Part shown: one piece after another, positions 7,882 to 15,108 of the stretch
How the letters are laid out: each line of letters opens with the position of its first letter
How positions within the stretch are numbered: the first letter of the stretch is position 1
NCBI GenBank assembly: GCA_903894295.1
Contig: CAITPI010000015.1
Span: 1 to 37,941, forward strand
Reading direction: 5' to 3'
Length of the DNA: 37,941 nucleotides
From: an uncultured Acidimicrobiaceae bacterium
GTDB taxonomy: Bacteria > Actinomycetota > Acidimicrobiia > Acidimicrobiales > RAAP-2
Position numbers and translations under genes: made by a program
Notes under the pieces: generated by a model
What the model saw: only the letters and a program-made list of their open reading frames with translations
What the model was told of the DNA's origin: nothing
Database searches by the model: none

Positions 7882-8619
7882 ATGGGTGTGACGGAACGAA
7901 ACGACGCAGACGATCGACTGTATTTCCGCCAGTTGCTGGCGGGCCGGGACTTTGCCGTCGACGACCCGGTGGCCCGGCAGATGGTCAACTTTGTCTACCT
8001 GATCGGTGACCGTCAGAGTGGCGAAGCCGTGGTGGTGGACCCGGCCTACGGCGTCGACGACCTGTGCGACCTGGTGGAGACGGACGGGATGCGACTCGTG
8101 GGAGCGCTCGCCACCCACTACCACCCGGATCATGTCGGCGGCGAGATGGCCGGGTGGCAGATCGAAGGGATCACCCGCCTGCTCGAGCGAACCCAGGTGC
8201 CGGTGCATGTCCAGGCCGACGAGGTCGAGTGGGTCGAACGGGTCACCGGGGTCGGTCCCGGCGATCTTGTGGCGCACCAGGGCGGAGACGTGGTCACGGT
8301 CGGGGAGATTCCGGTCACCTTGCTGCACACCCCGGGCCACACTCCCGGCAGCCAGTGCTTTCTGGTGGAAGGCCGGTTGGTGGCGGGAGACACCCTCTTC
8401 CTCGAGGGGTGCGGTCGGACCGACCTCCCGGGCAGTGACCCGATGCAGATGCACGAATCCCTGATGACCCGGCTGGCCCGGGTTCCCGACGAGACCGTCC
8501 TGTTCCCCGGGCACCTCTATGCCCCCGAACCGTCGGCCACCATGGGCCACACCCGGGCCACCAACTACGTCTTCCGTCTGAAGACCCCCGAACAGTGGAT
8601 GACCATGTTCGGGGCCTGA
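7882..8619 (+). CDS. Metallo-beta-lactamase-fold hydrolase, glyoxalase II-like
   Basis: The 245-residue protein has the zinc-binding motif THYHPDH (His79, His81, Asp83, His84), a second His in LLHTPGHTPGS, the bridging Asp in VAGDTLFLEGCGRTDLPG and the late His in LFPGHLY. This set matches the glyoxalase II / persulfide dioxygenase branch of the fold rather than beta-lactamases. Likely substrates are thioesters or persulfides of a low-molecular-weight thiol, which in actinobacteria would often be mycothiol; this part is inference. ATG 7882 follows a TAAGGT box at leaderless spacing. The gene is convergent with the Fur-family regulator. Confidence 0.87.
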   Translation: MGVTERNDADDRLYFRQLLAGRDFAVDDPVARQMVNFVYLIGDRQSGEAVVVDPAYGVDDLCDLVETDGMRLVGALATHYHPDHVGGEMAGWQIEGITRLLERTQVPVHVQADEVEWVERVTGVGPGDLVAHQGGDVVTVGEIPVTLLHTPGHTPGSQCFLVEGRLVAGDTLFLEGCGRTDLPGSDPMQMHESLMTRLARVPDETVLFPGHLYAPEPSATMGHTRATNYVFRLKTPEQWMTMFGA

Positions 8620-8657
8620 CCCGGGGTTTCAGGCGATTCGGGTCGAGGAGAACCCGA
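8614..8657. terminator. Paired small hairpins at a convergent junction
   Basis: GCCTGA (8614-8619) pairs with TCAGGC (8629-8634), and TCGGGT (8638-8643) pairs with ACCCGA (8652-8657). They lie between the stops of the MBL hydrolase and the Fur-family regulator and could end transcription from either side. Stems are short and have no T-tract. Confidence 0.35.
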
Positions 8658-8669
8658 TGGTTGGTGACC

Positions 8670-9134
8670 TCAGCCCGACTGACAGTCGGCGCAGGTGCCA
8701 AAGACGGCCAGGTGGTGGGGATCGACCCGGAATCCGTGGTCGGTGAGGGCTCGGGCCTCGAGTTCGACGAACAGTCCGTCCGGGGCTTCGACCCGGTGTC
8801 CGCAGGTGTTGCAGATCAGGTGGGCGTGGGCGTGGCTGGCCAGTTGGTAGGTGACGGGGCCATGCCCCAAGTGGGTGTGGGTCACGAGACCGAGGCGCTG
8901 GAGTTCGTCCAGATTGCGGTAGATCGTCGAAAGGTGGACCTCGGGGGAGCGCTCGTGCACGCCGGCGGCCAGTTCGTCCGCCGTGAGGTGCTGGTCCGTG
9001 GCGTACAGGGCCTCCAGGAGGAAGCGCCGGGACGGAGTGGCCCGGCTGCCCCGTTGGCGCAGCAGCGCAACGGCCTCTTCCGCGCTGGCCGGGGCGGTCG
9101 TGATCACCTCGGCGTGGAGCGGTGTCCTCGACAT
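8670..9134 (-). CDS. Fur-family metal-responsive repressor, probably the nickel regulator Nur
   Basis: The 154-residue protein has the Fur layout: a winged helix (TPSRRFLLEALYATDQHLTADEL, then HLSTIYRNLDELQRLGLV as recognition region) and a dimerisation/metal domain with HAHAHLICNTCGHRVE. Two CxxC pairs (CNTC and the C-terminal CADC) suggest a structural zinc site. The alternating His run HAHAH is compatible with a metal-sensing site. It is divergent from a NiCoT permease whose promoter carries TTGCGA-N5-TTGCAA, close to the Streptomyces Nur box. Nur is therefore the best reading by context; Zur is the main alternative because of the CxxC pairs. Its own promoter is TAATGT six bases before the ATG. 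Confidence 0.85.
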   Translation of the reverse strand: MSRTPLHAEVITTAPASAEEAVALLRQRGSRATPSRRFLLEALYATDQHLTADELAAGVHERSPEVHLSTIYRNLDELQRLGLVTHTHLGHGPVTYQLASHAHAHLICNTCGHRVEAPDGLFVELEARALTDHGFRVDPHHLAVFGTCADCQSG

Positions 9135-9140
9135 GCCCGA

Positions 9141-9146
9141 ACATTA
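9141..9146 (-). promoter_or_regulatory. -10 box of the Fur-family regulator gene
   Basis: TAATGT on the minus strand is followed by six bases and then ATG at 9134, indicating a leaderless transcript. Confidence 0.55.
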
Positions 9147-9176
9147 GACGGTGCCGGTGGGCGGCCACCCGGCACA

Positions 9177-9228
9177 GTGACCCGGAACGGTTGCCCGGAC
9201 GGGTGACCCGAACCGGTGGCCCGGACCT
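9177..9228. repeat. Two imperfect 26-base tandem repeats
   Basis: The units at 9177-9202 and 9203-9228 share GTGACCCG at their left end and CCCGGAC near their right end, 21 of 26 positions in all. They lie in the intergenic region between the Fur-family gene and the NiCoT gene. Confidence 0.7.
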
Positions 9229-9257
9229 GACCGGGTCCGGCCGGCGGGGATCCGGTC

Positions 9258-9281
9258 GTGGACGGCCGAACAGCCGTCCAC
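9258..9281. other. 9-bp perfect hairpin between regulator and permease
   Basis: GTGGACGGC (9258-9266) and GCCGTCCAC (9273-9281) form a perfect stem with a six-base loop. It lies about 35 bases upstream of the Nur-like box and outside the predicted permease transcript, so it may be a DNA-level site or a terminator for transcripts coming from the right. Confidence 0.45.
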
Positions 9282-9313
9282 CGACGGCTCCGGTTTCTGC
9301 GCTGCTCTCGTAG

Positions 9314-9341
9314 TTGCGAAGAAGTTGCAACTGGGTAGGAT
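9314..9341 (+). promoter_or_regulatory. NiCoT promoter with overlapping Nur-like box
   Basis: TTGCGA (9314-9319), five bases, TTGCAA (9325-9330) match the Streptomyces Nur consensus tTGCaa-N5-ttGCAA in all but one base. The left half can serve as the -35; a 16-base spacer leads to the -10 TAGGAT (9336-9341), and ATG at 9348 follows after six bases. A repressor bound to the box would cover -35 and spacer, so nickel-dependent repression of the permease is the simple reading. Confidence 0.72.
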
Positions 9342-9347
9342 GACCCC

Positions 9348-9377
9348 ATGTCGATCCCGACCCGGGTCATTCCGTGA
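9348..9377 (+). CDS. Nine-codon leader ORF coupled to the nickel permease
   Basis: ATG at 9348 opens a frame for MSIPTRVIP followed by TGA. The stop shares bases with the GTG start of the permease (GTGA, 9374-9377). The predicted transcription start is the A of this ATG, so ribosomes would load on the leaderless leader ORF and reach the permease by termination-reinitiation; the permease itself has no ribosome-binding site. No metal-binding residue is present in the peptide. It may simply load ribosomes. Alternatively the ATG is chance and the permease has a 26-base leader. Confidence 0.45.
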   Translation: MSIPTRVIP

Positions 9378-10507
9378 CCGCCACCCTGGAGGCGGCGCCG
9401 TTGGCGGTCGGTCGTATTGAATGGTTGCGTAAGTCCCTGACCCGGGCCGAGTGGCGCCGGGTCCAGTGGATGCTGACTGCGGTCATCTCGCTCAACATCA
9501 TCGGATTCGGCCTCTTCATCGGCTTCGTGGTCCCCGGGCACTACAAGGGCCTTGGCATCGGGGTGAGCGTGCTCGCCTACACACTCGGACTTCGCCACGC
9601 CTTCGATGCCGACCACATTTCGGCCATCGACAACACCACCCGGAAACTGATGCACGAGCGGCAGGGCCGCCCGGATGAAACCAAGCCCCTCAGTTGCGGG
9701 TTCTACTTCTCGCTCGGCCACTCCACCATCGTGGTGGCCATCGGGATCGGCATCGTCATCGCCGAGAAGGCGGTCTACGGGGCGGTCTCCAACCGGCATT
9801 CGGGCCTCGAGCAGTTCGGCGGGATCTTCGGGACCCTGGTCTCGGCCGGCTTCCTGTTCCTCATCGCCGCACTGAACCTGGTCATCCTCTTCGCCATCCT
9901 GCGGGTGTTCCGGTCGATGCGCCAGGGCGTCTACGACGAGGCGGCCCTGGAAGAGCACCTGGCCAACCGCGGCCTGATGAACCGGTTCTTCTCGAAGTGG
10001 ATGCGCTCCATCACGAAGGAGTGGCAGCTCTACCCGGTCGGCGTGGTCTTCGGACTGGGCTTCGACACCGCCACCGAGGTGGCCCTGCTGGCCACGACGG
10101 CCCTGCTCTCGACCCAGCACCTGCCCTGGTACGCCATCATGTGCCTGCCCATCCTGTTCACGGCCGGCATGACCCTGATGGACACTCTGGACGGAATCTT
10201 CATGAACGTCGCCTACGGATGGGCCTTTTTCAACCCGGTGCGCAAGATCTACTACAACCTCACCATCACCGGCCTGTCGGTGGCGATCTGCTTCTTCATC
10301 GGCTCCATCGAGGTGCTGGGCCTGCTGGCCGGCCAGCTCAACTGGTCGGGCCCGTTCTGGGACTTCATGGCCAACTTCAACATCAACCTCGCCGGCTTCA
10401 TCATCGTGGGACTGTTCATCGTGACCTGGGCCGGTGCCCTCGCCTATTGGCGGTGGGGTCACGTGGAAGAGCGGTGGAGCGCCGGCCTGGACCAGGGCCC
10501 GGCCTGA
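9374..10507 (+). CDS. NiCoT-family nickel/cobalt permease
   Basis: The 377-residue membrane protein carries the family signature RHAFDADHISAIDN (residues 74-87, the HX4DH motif in helix II) and a second signature LGFDTATEVALL, with about eight hydrophobic segments spread over the chain. NiCoT carriers (HoxN, NixA) import Ni2+ or Co2+ with high affinity; the Nur-like box argues for nickel here. Start GTG 9374 overlaps the leader ORF stop. A conserved GMTLMDTLDGIFMN block follows the second signature. The nickel enzyme it serves is not in this window. Confidence 0.93.
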   Translation: MTATLEAAPLAVGRIEWLRKSLTRAEWRRVQWMLTAVISLNIIGFGLFIGFVVPGHYKGLGIGVSVLAYTLGLRHAFDADHISAIDNTTRKLMHERQGRPDETKPLSCGFYFSLGHSTIVVAIGIGIVIAEKAVYGAVSNRHSGLEQFGGIFGTLVSAGFLFLIAALNLVILFAILRVFRSMRQGVYDEAALEEHLANRGLMNRFFSKWMRSITKEWQLYPVGVVFGLGFDTATEVALLATTALLSTQHLPWYAIMCLPILFTAGMTLMDTLDGIFMNVAYGWAFFNPVRKIYYNLTITGLSVAICFFIGSIEVLGLLAGQLNWSGPFWDFMANFNINLAGFIIVGLFIVTWAGALAYWRWGHVEERWSAGLDQGPA

Positions 10508-10509
10508 CC

Positions 10510-10525
10510 TCCGGGTGAACCCGGA
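10510..10525 (+). terminator. Hairpin after the nickel permease
   Basis: TCCGGG (10510-10515), loop TGAA, CCCGGA (10520-10525) form a tight stem three bases after the permease stop, a fair terminator position. The tail is not T-rich. Confidence 0.45.
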
Positions 10526-10575
10526 AACGCACCCGGGTCGGATGTCGGCCGTATGCCGGGGCGACCTCTGGCCCC

Positions 10576-10581
10576 TACGAT
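10576..10581 (+). promoter_or_regulatory. -10 box of the ferredoxin reductase gene
   Basis: TACGAT is followed by exactly six bases and ATG at 10588; leaderless arrangement. Confidence 0.5.
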
Positions 10582-10587
10582 GGCGCC

Positions 10588-11823
10588 ATGAGTGATCCTT
10601 TGGCCCCTGATGCCACCGTCGTGGTGGTCGGAGCGTCCCTGGCCGGCCTGCGGGCCGCCGAGGAGTTGCGCCACGAGCACCACCAGGGACCGGTCATCGT
10701 CATCGGCGACGAGTCCCATGCCCCCTATGACCGGCCACCGTTGTCCAAGCAACTGCTCTCGGGCAAGTGGGACGTGGAGCGGATCCACCACCACACCCCG
10801 GACGCCATGGACGCACTCGGCATCGAGTTCCGGCTCGGGCAGCGGGCCTCGGCCCTCGATCTGGCCGGCCGTCAGGTGCACCTCGCCCACGGTGACCGGG
10901 TGGACTTCGACGGACTGGTGATCGCCACCGGAGCGGCGGCGCGGACGTTGCCGGGGACCGGGTCCATTCCCCGGGTCTGGACCCTGCGGACCCTCGATGA
11001 CTGCCTTGGTCTGAAGGCCGATCTCGCCGAGGTCGGCGAGGGCGCCCGGGTGGTTGTCATCGGTGGAGGGTTCATCGGTGGGGAAGTGGCGGCCACCTGC
11101 CACGGACTCGGGGCGAAGGTGACCATCGTCGAAGCTCTGGCGACCCCACTCGAGCGGATCCTCGGCGCAGAGATGGGCCGGGCCTGCACCCGGTTGCACC
11201 TGGACCAGGGCGTGGCCGTCCGGGCCGGCGTCGGGGTTGACCGTCTCGACTCCTATCCCGATCCGGCTACCCCGGTGGCCGTCCACCTGGAGGACGGCTC
11301 CATGCTGGCGGCCGACGTGGTGGTGGTGGGCATTGGAGTGGTTCCCTCGACCGGCTGGATCGAGGGTTCGGGTCTCACCCTGGAGGACGGCGTGGTCTGT
11401 GACGAGAACCTCTTCGCCGCCGAGGGTGTCGTGGCGGCCGGCGACATCGCCCGCTGGTTCCACCCCGGCCTGAAGGAAGTGATGCGGATCGAGCACTGGA
11501 CCAATGCCGCCGAAGGTGGGGCGGTGGCCGGCAAGAACCTGGTGGCCGGCTCGGCCGGAGCCACGCCGTATGGACCGGTTCCGTTCTTCTGGTCGGACCA
11601 GTACCAAACGAAGATCCAGGCGATCGGCCGACCCGGGCCGGACGACGAGGTCGTGGTCGTAGACGGGGCGCCGGACGGCGGCCCGATGGTCGCCCTTTAT
11701 CGCCGGGGTGACCGGCTGCGGGCCGTGTTGACGTTCAGCCGGCCCCGCCAGCTGATGGCCTACCGGCCCCTGCTGGCCGCCGGTGCGTCGTTCGACGAAG
11801 CCTTGGAGCTCTCCCGCAGCTGA
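10588..11823 (+). CDS. FAD-dependent NAD(P)H:ferredoxin reductase
   Basis: The 411-residue flavoprotein has an N-terminal FAD Rossmann motif (VVVVGASLAGLRAAEEL), the conserved segment PYDRPPLSKQLL, a central NAD-binding motif VVVIGGGFIGGEVAATCHGLG, the ATG motif VIATGAAA, and the second FAD contact GVVAAGDIARW. The last 90 or so residues match the C-terminal reductase domain seen in rhodocoxin, putidaredoxin and BphA4-type reductases. Such enzymes pass electrons from NAD(P)H to ferredoxins feeding P450s or ring-hydroxylating oxygenases. No ferredoxin or P450 is next to it, so the partner is unknown. Confidence 0.9.
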   Translation: MSDPLAPDATVVVVGASLAGLRAAEELRHEHHQGPVIVIGDESHAPYDRPPLSKQLLSGKWDVERIHHHTPDAMDALGIEFRLGQRASALDLAGRQVHLAHGDRVDFDGLVIATGAAARTLPGTGSIPRVWTLRTLDDCLGLKADLAEVGEGARVVVIGGGFIGGEVAATCHGLGAKVTIVEALATPLERILGAEMGRACTRLHLDQGVAVRAGVGVDRLDSYPDPATPVAVHLEDGSMLAADVVVVGIGVVPSTGWIEGSGLTLEDGVVCDENLFAAEGVVAAGDIARWFHPGLKEVMRIEHWTNAAEGGAVAGKNLVAGSAGATPYGPVPFFWSDQYQTKIQAIGRPGPDDEVVVVDGAPDGGPMVALYRRGDRLRAVLTFSRPRQLMAYRPLLAAGASFDEALELSRS

Positions 11824-11831
11824 CACCATCC

Positions 11832-11851
11832 TCCGGGTCGACCTCCCCGGA
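11832..11851. terminator. Hairpin between convergent genes
   Basis: TCCGGG (11832-11837) pairs with CCCGGA (11846-11851) over an eight-base loop, between the stops of the ferredoxin reductase and the transglutaminase gene. It could act in both directions; no T-tract. Confidence 0.4.
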
Positions 11852-11884
11852 ATCTGCTTCCACTTCCAGGTCGGGATGCATCCG

Positions 11885-14143
11885 TCAGCGTCCGGCGGGC
11901 GTGTGCTCCTGCACCTCACCGGCCTGCTGAACCTCACCGGCCTCCTGCATCTCACCGGGTAGGGCGGTTGAACGTTCCTCCTGTCTGGAGGACGTGGTTG
12001 GTATTCCCCCTCCGCCGACCGACCGGTAGGTCCCGGTGACAGCCGCCCGGCGGGCCTCGCGGCGTGCGCCACCGTGGCGGAACCGACGGGCGAAGCCGAG
12101 CGCCGTTTCGAGCGCGAAGGCCGACGGCTCTTCTCCGCCGTAGAGGGCGGCCTGGGTTGCCGCCACGGTCCGGGTCAACTCCCCGGCGTCTTCGGGAAGG
12201 TGGGAGGCGAGGCGGTCTCCATAGTGGGTGAGGGTCTCGCCCGGACGGCGGGGTAGGCCCCGGCGGGCTCCTCCCTCTCCGAGGTCGACCGCGATCCGTT
12301 CCGTCCAGGGCACCGGACGTCGCCGGCGCCGTCGGATGGCGATGATGGTGCCGAGGGCCGCAAGGACAATGAGTCCGACGGGGATCCAGGGCAGGCGACC
12401 GAGGGCGTGGCCGAGGTCACCGAGGAGTACCTTGCCGGGCGCCGGGTTGGCGGCCGGCACGTCGGCGGTCGGATCGAAGTTCTGCCAGCCGTAGTCGGGA
12501 AACCAGACCTGGACCCAGGCGTGGGCGTCCTTCGCCTGCACGTCGTAGAGGTCGGTGATGGGGTTGAACGAACCCGGAACGTAGCCGACGGTCTCCCGGG
12601 CAGGAATCCCGAGCGACCGCAGCATGACCACCGTGGCGGTCGAGATCTGCTCGCAGTAGCCGGTGCGCGTTCCAAAGAGGAACGAGTCCACGGCATCCTG
12701 GCCAGGAGGGAGTGGCGGAATGTCGGTGGAGTAGTGGACGTGGGTGGCCATCCATCCGTTGATGCGGCTCACCGCCTGGTAGGGGTTGATCTGGTGGGTG
12801 GCGCTGCCCCCGGTGATCCGTTCGGCGAGCGCAGTGACCCTTGGGTAGGCGTGGGGCAGGGCGAGATAGCGGTTGAGGTTGGCCAACCCGAGCACAGGCA
12901 GGGCCTGGGCCGAGGCCGGGAGTTCGGGCAGGAAGGCACCGGTCAGTTCGTCGGGAGTGGCGTTCGAGTCAGCCGAGACGACGGTGTAGATGGTGCCCGA
13001 CCCCATCGACTCGGCCGAGGTGATGGTGTCGCCGCCGGTGAGGAAGAGGGCCCGGGAGTCGATGTAGACCTCCTGGGCGTTGTCGGCGTGGAAGACGAGA
13101 TTGGGTCCGGACCGGGCCAGGTAGTAGGTCTGGATGTCACTGGTGGCCGAACTGGCGGGAGCGACCTGGTCCCGGGACAGGGGGATCTGGTAGGGGGAGC
13201 CGGTGCGGAGCACGGCGGTTCCCTCCCCACCGGTCCGGCTGAACGACTGGGACCAGGTCTGGCCGTTCCAGTGGTCAAAGGTCTCGCCAACCCAGTAGTT
13301 GGGACGGTCGGCCCGGACCCGCATGATCAACTCGTTCCCGAGTTCCGTTCGGGTGCCGGTGTCAAGCGCCGAGGCAAACCCGAGAAATCCGCCGATCCCG
13401 TTGTGGCCCTGCGCCGGGGCGGCGTGGGCGGGCAGCCCCGAGGCCCCGTCGCTCAGTCCGGCCGGCTGGGTGACCGGGTTCGAGTTCTGCGCCGTCGAAG
13501 GAAAGCTGAGATCGGTCGACACCCGTGGCGCCGGCAGGAGGACCAGGACGACCAGGGCGACCAGGACCGAGACCACGGTGGCCAGAAGGTTCGACCGCCA
13601 CGCCGAACCGGTGAGGCCCGACATGGACCGCCACATGGCCCGAAGGCCCCAGAGTCCGCACGCCGACCAGGCCAGTACGTAGAGACCGAGCGTGAGGGAG
13701 ATGGACTGGGCGGCCGCCACTGCCATCAGGGCCGCCGAGCCGGCCAGGGAGTAGGCGATGTCACGGCGGGCGGGTACGTCAAAGGAGTGGGTGGAGAGGA
13801 TCCAGGCGAACAGGACGGCCAGCGGTCCCTCGATGGTGGTGATGTTGCCGGCGTTGGCCGAGTGGAGGGCCGTCGAGATGAACCAGGTGAAGCCAGCCAC
13901 GGCGGCCAGGGCCAGAATGACCTTCACCCCGACCCACGGCCGGGCCCGGCGTCGCCAGGACCAGAGATTGCCCGTCACGGTGAGCACGATCGTCACGGCG
14001 AGCACGGTGGGGCCGAGTTCGCCCTGGCTCCACGCCGCGGTGGCCGCCACGACCACACTCAGGGCGGCGGCCAGCCGGAACGAGACGGAGTGTTCCGGAG
14101 GACCGGGCTGGTTGGCCTGGGCGATCCACTGGCCGAGCTTCAT
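11885..14143 (-). CDS. Membrane transglutaminase-like protein (TgpA type)
   Basis: The 752-residue protein begins with about six membrane segments (residues 20-210), then an extracytoplasmic region with a transglutaminase-like core, a further membrane segment (LPWIPVGLIVLAALGTIIAI) and a cytoplasmic C-terminal domain. The catalytic triad is visible: Cys497 in GYCEQ, His541 in DAHAW and Asp557 in FDPT. It is the last gene of a moxR / DUF58 / transglutaminase operon, an arrangement widespread in actinobacteria and of unclear role, perhaps peptide or cell-wall crosslinking or cleavage. The ATG overlaps the DUF58 stop by four bases. The C-terminus holds short repeats around EAGEVQ. Confidence 0.9.
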   Translation of the reverse strand: MKLGQWIAQANQPGPPEHSVSFRLAAALSVVVAATAAWSQGELGPTVLAVTIVLTVTGNLWSWRRRARPWVGVKVILALAAVAGFTWFISTALHSANAGNITTIEGPLAVLFAWILSTHSFDVPARRDIAYSLAGSAALMAVAAAQSISLTLGLYVLAWSACGLWGLRAMWRSMSGLTGSAWRSNLLATVVSVLVALVVLVLLPAPRVSTDLSFPSTAQNSNPVTQPAGLSDGASGLPAHAAPAQGHNGIGGFLGFASALDTGTRTELGNELIMRVRADRPNYWVGETFDHWNGQTWSQSFSRTGGEGTAVLRTGSPYQIPLSRDQVAPASSATSDIQTYYLARSGPNLVFHADNAQEVYIDSRALFLTGGDTITSAESMGSGTIYTVVSADSNATPDELTGAFLPELPASAQALPVLGLANLNRYLALPHAYPRVTALAERITGGSATHQINPYQAVSRINGWMATHVHYSTDIPPLPPGQDAVDSFLFGTRTGYCEQISTATVVMLRSLGIPARETVGYVPGSFNPITDLYDVQAKDAHAWVQVWFPDYGWQNFDPTADVPAANPAPGKVLLGDLGHALGRLPWIPVGLIVLAALGTIIAIRRRRRRPVPWTERIAVDLGEGGARRGLPRRPGETLTHYGDRLASHLPEDAGELTRTVAATQAALYGGEEPSAFALETALGFARRFRHGGARREARRAAVTGTYRSVGGGGIPTTSSRQEERSTALPGEMQEAGEVQQAGEVQEHTPAGR
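11902..11958. repeat. 18-base tandem repeats at the 3' end of the transglutaminase gene
   Basis: CTCACCGGCCT recurs every 18 bases on the plus strand, giving MQEAGE, VQQAGE, VQEHT near the protein C-terminus. The array is in frame and could change length by slippage without shifting the frame. Confidence 0.65.
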
Positions 14144-15108
14144 CGGGGACCGGCCCCCGAAGCGGAGCCCGGCACGGCCCGGGCCAGACGTCGGCCGGCG
14201 TCGCGCCGGCCGTGAACCACGTTGGTCACCGGACCGTTCGGTTCACTGGTGCGGAGCGTGACCTTCCGGCCGGCCTCCAGATGACCGAGAATGGCGCCGA
14301 AGGCGACTCCCGCCTGACGCTCGGCCCGTTCGGGGTCGTCGGACAGGTCGAGGGCGATCACCACCTGGTCGTCCCGGGTCTGCTCCCACTCCCGGACCAT
14401 CAACTCGCCGACGTGGGCGCTGGTGGGCCAGTGCACCAGATGGCGGGAGTCACCGGGTCCATACGGTCGAAGCGAGCGGGGTTCGCCGGTCGGAGCAACC
14501 ATCATCCGGGGCACGTCGCCCGGACGGGCCTCGCCGCCAGGTTCCGGATCTTCCCCGGCCACCGGCCGGGGGGCCACCAGCAGGGGATGGTCCAGGGGTA
14601 GGGCGACCCGACGGGCCCACCAGAGCAGTCCGAACGGAGCCCCGGTCGCCACCTCGATGGTTACCGACGGATGCACCCCTCGATGGCGGGGTTGGACGTC
14701 CACCACGGTGGTCCTTGCCCCCCGGGTGGGTCCGGCCGAGGTGGTGGCCGGCCCGGGCGGATCGAGGGGGCGGAGCCGGACCGGAGCGTTGCTTTCGAGG
14801 ACGAGTTCGGCGCTCTGTCCAACCTCGGCGTCGCCGGGCACCTGGCGGACCGCCACCGTGATCCGCCGGAGTTGCAATGCCGGTCCGACCAGTCCGACCA
14901 GGAGCACGCCGGCCAGGGCAGCTCCGATGGCCTGCACCCAGCCCGAACCGCTTGAGTGGGCCACCAACTCCCACAAGCCGAGGGTGAGCAGACTGCCGAA
15001 GACCGGCCCGGCCCACTGGACCGGTCGGATTCGACTCCGTTGCCCCGGAGCCAGCCGGCGACCGGCCGGGTCACCCCGGCCGGCGGGGTCCTCCGGGCCG
15101 TCGGTCAT
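14140..15108 (-). CDS. DUF58-domain membrane protein
   Basis: This 322-residue protein has two N-terminal hydrophobic segments (about residues 30-75) and the DUF58 signature SLRPYGPGDSRHLVHWPTSA followed by LMVREWEQ. DUF58 proteins contain a degenerate von Willebrand factor A-like fold and almost always sit beside a MoxR ATPase, as here. The likely role is as the target or adaptor of MoxR in assembling or activating a membrane or secreted complex with the downstream transglutaminase. Start and stop overlap both neighbours by four bases (ATGA), so the three genes are almost certainly co-translated. Confidence 0.88.
   Translation of the reverse strand: MTDGPEDPAGRGDPAGRRLAPGQRSRIRPVQWAGPVFGSLLTLGLWELVAHSSGSGWVQAIGAALAGVLLVGLVGPALQLRRITVAVRQVPGDAEVGQSAELVLESNAPVRLRPLDPPGPATTSAGPTRGARTTVVDVQPRHRGVHPSVTIEVATGAPFGLLWWARRVALPLDHPLLVAPRPVAGEDPEPGGEARPGDVPRMMVAPTGEPRSLRPYGPGDSRHLVHWPTSAHVGELMVREWEQTRDDQVVIALDLSDDPERAERQAGVAFGAILGHLEAGRKVTLRTSEPNGPVTNVVHGRRDAGRRLARAVPGSASGAGPR

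Noticed and set aside
12407-14215. 602-codon plus-strand frame opposite the transglutaminase gene
   Set aside because: Antisense shadow; the minus-strand frame has the catalytic triad and membrane segments.
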